Source of the DNA: JAFGHJ01 sp964534175
GTDB taxonomy: Bacteria > Hydrothermota > UBA3072
Direction: 5' to 3'
DNA length: 57,795 nt
Assembly: GCA_964534175.1 (NCBI GenBank)
Contig: CAZHNS010000014.1
Location: 1-57,795, forward strand
Position numbers and translations under genes: made by a program. Positions 25,805-32,909 of this stretch are shown piece after piece. Position 1 is the stretch's first letter. Each line of letters begins with the position of its first letter. The notes under the pieces are model-generated. The model ran no database searches. It was not told where the DNA came from and saw nothing but the letters and a program-made list of their open reading frames with translations.

Positions 25805-26382
25805 TGTTTCACGTGAAACATTTTCTCGAAAAAAACTTAAAGGAACTAAACATAAAGCACAAAAACGAACAGAAAGAAAAATTCCTGCTGTACTTCGAGG
25901 AACTTATGCTGTGGAACAAAAAGATAAACCTCGTTTCAAGAAAACTCAAGAAAGAAGAGGTTTTAAGAAAACTCCTTCTTCCCTCTTTAATTCCCTGTCG
26001 CATAATAAAAGAAGGAGAAAAAATTCTTGATTTTGGAGCAGGAGGAGGAATCGCGAGCATTCCATTAAAAATCTTTAAGCCCGACATAACCCTGCACCTT
26101 TTAGAATCAAAAAACAAGCCCGTTATCTTTCTCGAACATATTAATCTGCTGTTTAGCCTTAACGTAAAAATAATAAAAAGATTCGTAAGGAGAAAAAACG
26201 ATCTTGAAGAAAAGTACAACTGGGTATTCGTTAGAGCGGTAAACCCTGAACAAATACCTCGAGGCCTGGCTGACAAAATACTATACTACGGCAGATATAC
26301 CGGAGAAAAGTTTAATTGCAAAGAAACGATAGATTTCAAAGAAAACGCTATTACTATTTTAACACAACAATGTTTCACGTGA
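25804..26382 (+). CDS. rsmG: 16S rRNA (guanine527-N7)-methyltransferase
   Basis: The 192-residue protein has the RsmG pattern: LLYFEELMLWNKKINLVS, then the SAM-binding loop ILDFGAGGGIASIPLKIF, and the later WVFVRAVNP strand. It methylates G527 of 16S rRNA. It is shorter than the usual 205-240 residues. Its first codons (MFHVKH) and last codons (QCFT-stop) are each written by a parS sequence, so the protein ends are partly dictated by DNA sites. Confidence 0.9.
   Translation: MFHVKHFLEKNLKELNIKHKNEQKEKFLLYFEELMLWNKKINLVSRKLKKEEVLRKLLLPSLIPCRIIKEGEKILDFGAGGGIASIPLKIFKPDITLHLLESKNKPVIFLEHINLLFSLNVKIIKRFVRRKNDLEEKYNWVFVRAVNPEQIPRGLADKILYYGRYTGEKFNCKETIDFKENAITILTQQCFT
25805..25820. promoter_or_regulatory. 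parS centromere site 1
   Basis: TGTTTCACGTGAAACA is a perfect match to the ParB/Spo0J binding palindrome. It begins at the second base of the rsmG start codon. parS sites normally cluster near the chromosome origin. Confidence 0.92.
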
Positions 26383-26393
26383 AACATTGTTGT
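26364..26393. promoter_or_regulatory. parS centromere site 2 inside a 30-base perfect palindrome
   Basis: The core TGTTTCACGTGAAACA lies at 26371-26386 and covers the rsmG stop codon (TGA at 26380-26382). Symmetry extends seven more bases on each side, so the RNA could also form a 13-15 bp hairpin just after rsmG. Confidence 0.92.
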
Positions 26394-26417
26394 AAAACTA
26401 ATTTTTAAGGAGGAAAG

Positions 26418-26762
26418 ATGGAAAAACTAATTGGCTTCTGTGGTCTTGTATGTAGTGAATGCCCTGCTTTTATTGCCACAAAAAACAACGACGACAAAGA
26501 AAGGGAGCGTATTGCAAAAGAGTGGGCCAAAGAGTACAAGCACGAGTTTAAAATCGAAGATATAAATTGTGACGGATGTCCGTCCATAGGAGGAAGACAT
26601 ATAGGTTATTGCAGCATGTGTGAAGTAAGGGCCTGCGCAGTAGAAAGAGGTGTTAAAAACTGCGCATATTGTGAAGAGTACGCATGCGAAACATTAAACA
26701 ATTTCTTCAATATGGCTCCGCAAGCGAAAAAGAACCTCAAAGAAATTAAAAAATCTTTATAA
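26418..26762 (+). CDS. DUF3795 cysteine-rich protein
   Basis: The 114-residue protein opens with LIGFCGLVCSECPAFIATKN and continues with CDGCPSIGGRHIGYCSMCEVRAC and NCAYCEEYAC. This arrangement of about eleven cysteines is typical of DUF3795, presumably a metal-binding protein. Function is unknown. AAGGAGG precedes the ATG. Confidence 0.85.
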   Translation: MEKLIGFCGLVCSECPAFIATKNNDDKERERIAKEWAKEYKHEFKIEDINCDGCPSIGGRHIGYCSMCEVRACAVERGVKNCAYCEEYACETLNNFFNMAPQAKKNLKEIKKSL

Positions 26763-26812
26763 TGGTGGTTTTTTACTTGACATCATACTAATAATCAATA
26801 ATTATATTTGTA

Positions 26813-27313
26813 ATGATTAACATTATAGGTCTTAATCAGGTATTAGAAGTGATTATACGCACCACAATTATAGTCCTTGTGGCTTTTATTGTGATACGAA
26901 TAAGAGGGAGAAAGCAGCTAGCCCAGCTCACCCTTTTCGACATACTAATAGTGATTGCTCTCGGTTCTGCTGTAGGAGACGTAATGATCTATCCAGAAGA
27001 AGTCGTATCGCTACTGCGTTCCACAGCAGCAATAATAACCCTCGTTGTATTAATTCAAGTATGCGAATATTTGGCTTGCAGAGCCCCAAAAAAAATAACA
27101 AGAATAATATACGGAGATACCACAATCATAATCAAAAACGGAAAGCTTGTAAAGAAAAATTTCGCCAAAGCCAATCTAACAGAAGATCAGTTAAAGTCAA
27201 AACTCAGAGAGAAAAATATACAGTATTATTCCGAAGCAAAAATTGTCCGCCTCGAACCCGACGGCGAATTGAGCGTACAGAGAAAAAGAAACGACAAAAA
27301 AAAGAACGATTAA
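26813..27313 (+). CDS. DUF421 / YetF-like membrane protein
   Basis: The 166-residue protein has three N-terminal membrane helices followed by the DUF421 cytoplasmic domain (RIRGRKQLAQLTLFDILIVIALGSAVGD; later IIIKNGKLVKKNFAKANLTEDQLKSKLRE). It is related to Bacillus YetF and to spore germination SpoVA-associated proteins. The promoter TTGACA (26777-26782) lies exactly 30 bases before the ATG with no Shine-Dalgarno, which fits a leaderless start, although the -10 box (AATTAT) is weak. Confidence 0.88.
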   Translation: MINIIGLNQVLEVIIRTTIIVLVAFIVIRIRGRKQLAQLTLFDILIVIALGSAVGDVMIYPEEVVSLLRSTAAIITLVVLIQVCEYLACRAPKKITRIIYGDTTIIIKNGKLVKKNFAKANLTEDQLKSKLREKNIQYYSEAKIVRLEPDGELSVQRKRNDKKKND

Positions 27314-27351
27314 CAAAAACCCAATACGTTTTAATTAAATAAATTTTTGAA

Positions 27352-27374
27352 TGTCTGTGTTAATCGGTTTCTGT
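27352..27374. repeat. Dispersed intergenic phrase repeat
   Basis: The phrase TCTGTGTTAATCGGTTTCTG is related to the CTGTGTTC...CTGTGG family found between other genes here. It lies in the convergent gap before the ROK kinase. Confidence 0.35.
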
Positions 27375-27416
27375 ATTTGGAATATCGGAGGCGGATTTTT
27401 TTAACAAGAATAATAA

Positions 27417-28331
27417 TCAGTCTTTGTCTGTGTCCAATTTTTGTCCGCAAGCTTCTTCAGCCAGAGAAATGGCTCCAAGCACGCCTGCGTTGTCTCCCAA
27501 TTCCGGCAAGACGATGTATTTTTCGATGTTGTCCGTAATCTCCGGGGCTTTAATATAATTATTAAGAAGCCTTTTCACTTTCTTATGTATAAGCGGCAAC
27601 ATCTGTTCTTGTTTCATAACCCCTCCGCCAAGAATAATCCTCTCGGGAGATAAAGTACAAATATAATTTATTACTGCTAAGGAAATATAAATAGCTTCCA
27701 GTTTCCACCCAGGATGATCCTTGCCCAATTTTTCTCCCGATTCTCCCCAGCGGTCTTTTATGGCTGTGCCTGATGCCAAACCCTCAAAGCAATTCTTGTG
27801 AAAAGGGCATATCCCTTCGTAAGGATCAGCTTTTTTGTCATGTGGAATAAATATATGCCCCATTTCAGGATGTACTAGTCCGTGTAAGAATCCCCCGTTA
27901 ATCATCCCTCCACCTCCAATCCCAGTTCCAATCGTAATATAAATAAAATCTGCCACGTCTTTTGCAGCTCCCCACCTGTGTTCGCCGAGCGCGGCAGCAT
28001 TTACATCTGTATCAAAACCTACTGGGATATTAAACGCCTCTTTTATTTTACCGTAAAAATTAGTATTCTGCCACTTAATCTTTGGAGTCGAAGTTATATA
28101 CCCGTATGTGGAAGATTCCCTTTTCAGATCAACCGGTCCAAAAGAACCGATACCTATTGCCAATATTTCTTCTCTTTTGTTCTGTTCTTTAAAATATTCA
28201 ATCAACTTATTGATAGTCTCGGTTGGAGTTGTCGTCTCAAAACGGAATTTGTCTCGTAAATCCCCCGGGTTTGTGCCAACCGCACAGACAAATTTTGTCC
28301 CACCAGCTTCTATTCCGCCAAATAGACTCAT
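27417..28331 (-). CDS. ROK-family sugar kinase (fructokinase-like)
   Basis: The 304-residue kinase has the phosphate loop GGIEAGGTKFVCAVG, the DTDVNAAALGE active-site segment, GTGIGGG, and the zinc-binding ROK signature EMGHIFIPHDKKADPYEG with CPFHKNCFEGLASG. The extended Cys/His signature and size resemble GmuE/YdhR-type fructokinases more than glucokinases. It stands alone. Confidence 0.85.
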   Translation of the reverse strand: MSLFGGIEAGGTKFVCAVGTNPGDLRDKFRFETTTPTETINKLIEYFKEQNKREEILAIGIGSFGPVDLKRESSTYGYITSTPKIKWQNTNFYGKIKEAFNIPVGFDTDVNAAALGEHRWGAAKDVADFIYITIGTGIGGGGMINGGFLHGLVHPEMGHIFIPHDKKADPYEGICPFHKNCFEGLASGTAIKDRWGESGEKLGKDHPGWKLEAIYISLAVINYICTLSPERIILGGGVMKQEQMLPLIHKKVKRLLNNYIKAPEITDNIEKYIVLPELGDNAGVLGAISLAEEACGQKLDTDKD

Positions 28332-28385
28332 CTACAACTCCTTTATTTTTTTCTATAGAAAACTTTGAACGAGAAAAGAAACAAA

Positions 28386-29270
28386 TTATCTCGTTTTGTC
28401 AAAAATCAATTCTCTCTGCATATTTAATACTTGTCCGACCGGATTCCCCGAAATGCTCATTTCCATTATCAAATCCTCATTAATTACTGCATATTCAATC
28501 TGGTGATCATTAAGCGAAACCCAAAAACTACCCCAACAACATGATCTGCCTTTTACGCTCAAAACATCCTTTTCCGATTCCACAGGATTCGAAAGAGATT
28601 TAAACTCTAACAAGGCGCATTCTTCTCCGTCTTTTTCGGCAACACCACTCCAGATCAATTTTAAATTCTTTGTTTTTAAAAGCGCGAAATTCTGAGCTTC
28701 TACTTCTTTTGTTTCTAAATCATCAGAAAAATATGGTTTGTTGTACTCAATACTATCCACCGCAACATATGCCACCTCAAGCCAGGGAGCATCCCAGATG
28801 AGCGTTTTCATATAGGTCCTGTCTTCTTCAGGAAAATCTTCATAAAACTCCTCTGTCAGTATCGTATCGGAAAGAGAATAAGTAAATCCCTCCATATAAT
28901 CCAGAGGTTTCCCGTCCGGAAATTCGCCCTCTATATCTCTGGTCGAAAACATTCTAACATTATTCCATCTGCATATAACCTCTTTTTCTTCTACCGAACG
29001 AACAAAGCTTGCTTTTATCTGCATACTGCTTACAACATCCCCCCCCAGTTCCCGATTATACAATGTCGAAGTTACATTATATTGCTGAGGAATACTCTCA
29101 TCAAATTTAAGAGACCCCTGTCGCTTCAGACACTCATCTAAAGTCTTTGCTTCTTCGACCTCTACCACCTCTACTTCCGGCTCCTTACGACAACACGAAA
29201 AACTCCCCACAAAAAGAATTATCACTAATAAACTTTGAGTAATTAAGAAAAAAATTTTTTTGTTAATCAT
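28386..29270 (-). CDS. Lipoprotein of unknown function
   Basis: The 294-residue protein has a lipoprotein signal ending VGSFSCC, an acidic linker (EPEVEVVEVEEAKT) and a mixed alpha/beta mature domain with two later cysteines (SCCWGSFWVSLNDHQIEYAVI). The strand pattern suggests an all-beta outer-membrane-associated lipoprotein, but no family is recognised. It has its own promoter about 130 bases upstream. Confidence 0.72.
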   Translation of the reverse strand: MINKKIFFLITQSLLVIILFVGSFSCCRKEPEVEVVEVEEAKTLDECLKRQGSLKFDESIPQQYNVTSTLYNRELGGDVVSSMQIKASFVRSVEEKEVICRWNNVRMFSTRDIEGEFPDGKPLDYMEGFTYSLSDTILTEEFYEDFPEEDRTYMKTLIWDAPWLEVAYVAVDSIEYNKPYFSDDLETKEVEAQNFALLKTKNLKLIWSGVAEKDGEECALLEFKSLSNPVESEKDVLSVKGRSCCWGSFWVSLNDHQIEYAVINEDLIMEMSISGNPVGQVLNMQRELIFDKTR

Positions 29271-29386
29271 TTAACCCCCTTGATTTAAATTTGTTTATAA
29301 CTTTTTTCCCTTGTTTTCAACAAAAGAAAAAGTCTTGTTATATTAAAACACATAATTTCAAAAACTATGCTCTCTCATTCTTTTTT

Positions 29387-29415
29387 ATTTTAACAGAAAA
29401 CAACCTTTCTGTCAA
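29387..29415 (-). promoter_or_regulatory. Promoter of the 29270 lipoprotein
   Basis: Minus-strand TTGACA (29415-29410), a 17-base spacer and TAAAAT (29392-29387). Confidence 0.75.
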
Positions 29416-29541
29416 GCATGTTTTTAAAAAAGAAAATTTTGGCTCCTTTTTTGTCCCGTCCTAAGTAACTGGCCTTCAAGAGCATATATTATACAGCCGA
29501 AAAAGTTTCTCCGGTTCAATGTATAAAAAATTTCTAAAGCC

Positions 29542-29569
29542 TTGACAAGTATGGGTGTTAATCTATATC
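29542..29569 (+). promoter_or_regulatory. Promoter of cysE-cysK
   Basis: TTGACA (29542-29547), a 16-base spacer and TATATC (29564-29569); leader of about 40 bases with GGAGA before ATG. Confidence 0.65.
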
Positions 29570-29616
29570 TTATCAATTAATATGTTATTTGGCCGTTTAA
29601 ACCTGGAGACTTTAAA

Positions 29617-30486
29617 ATGAAACTAAAAAAGAATAGTAAGGCAGTGGAGCTTCTGCTCAAATCATACGGGGAAGATGGGGCTCCTTTTGTTACAGATATA
29701 ACAAAAAGTTTCTCTTCAAGGAAGTATCCTTTTGAAGAGATAAACTTAATAAAACAAGTTCTTTTCCCGAGATATTGGAACTGCGGAAATCTTACCAAGA
29801 AAGAAAACGCCAAAGAGTTAACTACAAAAATCGGAGAACTGGGAAAGCTCTTCGTCGAAGGAATAAGCCCTTATGCTAAAAACAAAGAAGAAGTAAAACA
29901 AATAGTCGGCAATGTATTAGAAAATTTAGGCGAAGTAAGGGAAAAACTAAAAAAAGATGTCGAAGCAGCTTATATAGGAGATCCCGCGGCCAAAACTTAT
30001 ACTGAAATTATTCGCTCTTATCCGGGGTTCCTTGCTATCGAAATTCACAGAGTTTCTCACCTTCTCTATACATATGGGGCAGAAGGATACGCCAGGGAAA
30101 TTTCCGAAGTCGTTCACTCGGAAACGGGAATAGATATTCACCCAGGAGCAACAATCGGCAACTATTTTTTTATTGACCACGGAACAGGCGTGGTAATAGG
30201 AGAAACATCGGTTCTCGGAGATTGGGTGAGAATTTATCAGGACGTAACACTCGGGGTACTACATTTCGAAAAGGAAGGCGAAGGAGACATCAAAAAAGAT
30301 TACAAGAGACATCCCGATATTGGCGACCATGTTGTGATAGGAGCAGGAGCAAAAATATTGGGTCCGGTAAAAATCGGCAAACATGTTAATATCGGAGCCA
30401 ACTCCTGGATAACCGAAAATATTCCTGATTATACTTCTGTCTTCGTCGCCGAACACCCTCGCCTTGAAAAGAGAAAAAGGAAATAA
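29617..30486 (+). CDS. cysE: Serine O-acetyltransferase
   Basis: The 289-residue enzyme makes O-acetylserine for cysteine synthesis. An alpha-helical N-terminal part is followed by the left-handed beta-helix of hexapeptide repeats from about residue 170 (GIDIHPGATIG, FFIDHGTGVVIGETSVLGD), including the catalytic histidines. The long N-terminus matches the larger SAT form. It forms an operon with cysK, 1 base apart. Confidence 0.93.
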   Translation: MKLKKNSKAVELLLKSYGEDGAPFVTDITKSFSSRKYPFEEINLIKQVLFPRYWNCGNLTKKENAKELTTKIGELGKLFVEGISPYAKNKEEVKQIVGNVLENLGEVREKLKKDVEAAYIGDPAAKTYTEIIRSYPGFLAIEIHRVSHLLYTYGAEGYAREISEVVHSETGIDIHPGATIGNYFFIDHGTGVVIGETSVLGDWVRIYQDVTLGVLHFEKEGEGDIKKDYKRHPDIGDHVVIGAGAKILGPVKIGKHVNIGANSWITENIPDYTSVFVAEHPRLEKRKRK

Positions 30487-30487
30487 A

Positions 30488-31408
30488 ATGAACAGAGTGG
30501 CAAAGAATATTCTTGCGTTAACAGGCAATACGCCAGTTGTAAAACTTAATAAAATGCCCGATAAAAATTCTGCGGAAATTTACTGTAAGCTCGAATTTTT
30601 TAATCCCCTCGGATCCGTAAAAGACAGAATCGCGCTTAACATGATAGAAGAAGCAGAAAGCACTCAAAAAATTAGCCCCGGTGACACTCTAATAGAACCT
30701 ACAAGCGGCAACACAGGCATTGGCCTCGCTTACGTATCGGCAGTCAAAGGATATAAACTAATACTGGTTATGCCAGAAACAATGAGCAGAGAGCGTATAA
30801 AAATTTTGGAAGCTCTCGGAGCCACGGTTCTTTTAACAAGCGGAGCGCTCGGGATGAAAGGGGCTATCGATAAAGCAGAAGAACTGGAGAAAAAAGAGGG
30901 TTATTTTTGTCCTGGACAATTCACCAACCCAGCAAATCCGGAAACACACCGCAAAACTACAGCGAGAGAGATATTAAGGCAAGTTCCTGATATCGATGTT
31001 TTTGTCGCCGGAGTAGGAACGGGGGGAACGATAACCGGCGTGGGCGAAGTTCTCAAAAAAGAAATTAAGGATAGAAAAATTCTTATTGTAGCTGTGGAGC
31101 CTACCGACTCCCCTGTGCTCTCTGGAAGCAAACCGGGCTCACATAAAATCCAGGGTATAGGAGCGGGCTTTATCCCAGAAGTTTTAAATTTAGAAATAAT
31201 TGATGAGATATTAAGAGTAAAAAACGAAGACGCATTTTTGACTTCAAGAAGGCTTGCCAGAGAAGAAGGCATTTTCGCTGGCATATCTTCAGGGGCTGCC
31301 CTATGGGCTGCTCTTGAAATAGCGAAAGGTTTACCGGAAGAAAAAAAGATAGTTGTAATCTTACCCGATACAGGCGAACGCTATCTTAGCACGGAACTTT
31401 TTTCTTAA
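30488..31408 (+). CDS. cysK: Cysteine synthase (O-acetylserine sulfhydrylase)
   Basis: Start ATG 30488 (AAAGGA upstream) gives 306 residues. The PLP lysine lies in NPLGSVKDRIA, the substrate loop is PTSGNTGIGLA, and the phosphate-binding loop GVGTGGTITGVG. It condenses O-acetylserine with sulfide to cysteine. CysM and cystathionine beta-synthase-like relatives share these motifs, but pairing with cysE supports cysK. The extreme C-terminus differs from the usual cysE-binding peptide. Confidence 0.93.
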   Translation: MNRVAKNILALTGNTPVVKLNKMPDKNSAEIYCKLEFFNPLGSVKDRIALNMIEEAESTQKISPGDTLIEPTSGNTGIGLAYVSAVKGYKLILVMPETMSRERIKILEALGATVLLTSGALGMKGAIDKAEELEKKEGYFCPGQFTNPANPETHRKTTAREILRQVPDIDVFVAGVGTGGTITGVGEVLKKEIKDRKILIVAVEPTDSPVLSGSKPGSHKIQGIGAGFIPEVLNLEIIDEILRVKNEDAFLTSRRLAREEGIFAGISSGAALWAALEIAKGLPEEKKIVVILPDTGERYLSTELFS

Positions 31409-31556
31409 AGATCCTTCGGATCAGTTAAATAGAAAAATGGGGAAAAGGTTAAATAGTAAAAAAACTACAATATCTACATGTTCCAAATGTAAAAAGTTTT
31501 GGGGCACGGGATGGGTTGCAAAGAAACAAATTGATTTCTTGGGTCTTGGGTATGGT

Positions 31557-31584
31557 GGGCTTTGTGCCTTAGTGCCTTTGCGGC
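31557..31584. repeat. Dispersed intergenic phrase repeat
   Basis: The phrase GTGCCTTAGTGCCTTTGCGG is the reverse-complement type of the repeat at 794-821. It lies directly before the RseC-like gene's start, together with GGTCTTGGGTATGGTGGGC-type text. Confidence 0.45.
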
Positions 31585-31594
31585 ATATATAATT

Positions 31595-32005
31595 ATGGAA
31601 GGGATAGGCAAAGTCATAAAAACAGACGGCAATTTAGCAACTGTTTTTATAGAAAACACTCAAAGTTGTGACTCCTGTGAGTTTGCCAAATTTTGCCGTA
31701 TCGACAAAAAAGGAAGAGAAATAATCTGTAGAAACGAGGTAGGTGCAAAGGCAGGAGATGTTGTTCAGCTTTGTACAAGTAATAAAAATGTTTTTAAAGC
31801 AACAGTTATGAATTTTGTTCTGCCTCTTCTCTTTCTGTCTGGCGGAGCAGCTTTAGGGAAAACAATCTGGCGGACAGATCTTGCGGGTTTCACGTTAGGC
31901 ATGTCTCTAATGGTACTATATTTTTTCTCGTTCTTATTTATTGATAAAAAGTTACTAAAGAGAAGTCCTCTCTTACCTGAAATTACAAGAATAATAAAAA
32001 GCTAA
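31595..32005 (+). CDS. RseC/MucC-like membrane protein
   Basis: Start ATG 31595 gives 136 residues. The N-terminal cytoplasmic part has the RseC cysteine cluster (CDSCEFAKFCRI, IICRN) and GDVVQL. Two membrane helices follow (VMNFVLPLLFLSGGAALG; GFTLGMSLMVLYFFSFLFI). RseC relatives are tied to Rnf-type electron transport and to SoxR or sigma-E control. Neither rnf nor rpoE is nearby, so the role is open. No Shine-Dalgarno is evident. Confidence 0.8.
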   Translation: MEGIGKVIKTDGNLATVFIENTQSCDSCEFAKFCRIDKKGREIICRNEVGAKAGDVVQLCTSNKNVFKATVMNFVLPLLFLSGGAALGKTIWRTDLAGFTLGMSLMVLYFFSFLFIDKKLLKRSPLLPEITRIIKS

Positions 32006-32029
32006 CTTTCCGGCTAAAAGTATCGCTTT

Positions 32030-32719
32030 TTATTCGCGAATCTCAACAACCTCTGCACAATTTTTTAAAAGATGAGAAGATTCTGTTAAATAATCCTTCG
32101 GATAAGGAGTTATCTCAGAAAACTCCTGAGAAAGTGTTTTCGTATTTCTAAAACCCTGGAGAACATATTTTTTTACTTTTTTTATCTTTTTACAGATTTT
32201 TTTAAGGTCGTCTTTCTCTACAACACCTGGCACCATTGTTGTTCTAAATTCGTAGTCTTTCGTATTTTTTATTATCTCTATACTTTCTTCAACATTTTCA
32301 AAAACAGTCTTTTTCCCCGTCGCTAAAGAATATTTTTTCGGTGAAGATTTTATATCCATTGATATATAATCGACAAAAGGAATAACTTTTTCTAATCTGT
32401 CCGGCAGCGTCCCGTTAGTATCGAGCTTTATCTCAATTTCTACTTCCTCTTTGATTCGCTTAAGAAAATCCGGCATCCCGGGAAAAAGAAGAGGTTCGCC
32501 CCCGGTAAAGGAGACTCCATCTATAAACCCTTTTCTCTTTTTTAATTCTTCAATGATTTTGTTCTCTGGTATATCAGGGATTTTTTTAAGTATTTCCGGC
32601 AAAACAAGATCAAGATTATAGCAAAAGGGGCATCGTAAATTACATCCGCCTATGAAAACTACTGCTGCGATTTTACCAGGATACTCTATTAAGCTGGTTC
32701 CTAAAAAAGACTTGATCAC
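32030..32719 (-). CDS. nrdG: Anaerobic ribonucleotide reductase activating protein (radical SAM)
   Basis: The 229-residue radical SAM enzyme has the cluster motif CNLRCPFC, then SFTGGEPLL and DTNGT. It is predicted to install the glycyl radical on the class III reductase encoded just upstream. The start is GTG at 32719, 5 bases after the stop of the small glycyl-radical gene. Sequence is close to the PflA-like type used with archaeal and bacterial NrdD. Confidence 0.92.
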   Translation of the reverse strand: MIKSFLGTSLIEYPGKIAAVVFIGGCNLRCPFCYNLDLVLPEILKKIPDIPENKIIEELKKRKGFIDGVSFTGGEPLLFPGMPDFLKRIKEEVEIEIKLDTNGTLPDRLEKVIPFVDYISMDIKSSPKKYSLATGKKTVFENVEESIEIIKNTKDYEFRTTMVPGVVEKDDLKKICKKIKKVKKYVLQGFRNTKTLSQEFSEITPYPKDYLTESSHLLKNCAEVVEIRE

Positions 32720-32724
32720 TTATT

Positions 32725-32892
32725 TTATTCTTTTGTTCTTAAATATCTTCTCTCTCTAAATTCTTCTCTTTTACCCTCGTTCCAATCCTGAACCGGCCTA
32801 TAGTACCCAACAACCCGCGAATAAACTTCGGCTTTTACAGCATAAACTTTTTCTGTGTCTTCCGTTTTTTCTTCTCGCAAATTTTCAATCAA
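32725..32892 (-). CDS. Separate glycyl-radical C-terminal domain of NrdD (55 aa)
   Basis: This small gene begins at TTG 32892, five bases after AAGGAG, and lies between nrdD and nrdG. Its product contains EVYSRVVGYYRPVQDWNEG and ends KREEFRERRYLRTKE. This matches the last segment of ordinary class III reductases, where RVxGY carries the radical glycine. The main nrdD gene ends before this segment, so the reductase is split. It is in a different reading frame from nrdD; a -1 shift at the GCAAAATAG stop of nrdD could also fuse them, but the well-placed ribosome site favours a separate peptide. Confidence 0.85.
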   Translation of the reverse strand: MIENLREEKTEDTEKVYAVKAEVYSRVVGYYRPVQDWNEGKREEFRERRYLRTKE

Positions 32893-32909
32893 TTTAACTC
32901 CTTGTTTTC

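Larger units (their letters stand above)
29271..29616. other. Divergent intergenic region, lipoprotein / cysE
   Basis: These 346 bases hold two divergent promoters, described separately, and AT-rich filler. No additional gene or structured RNA was recognised; in particular no T-box pattern is visible before cysE. Confidence 0.6.
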
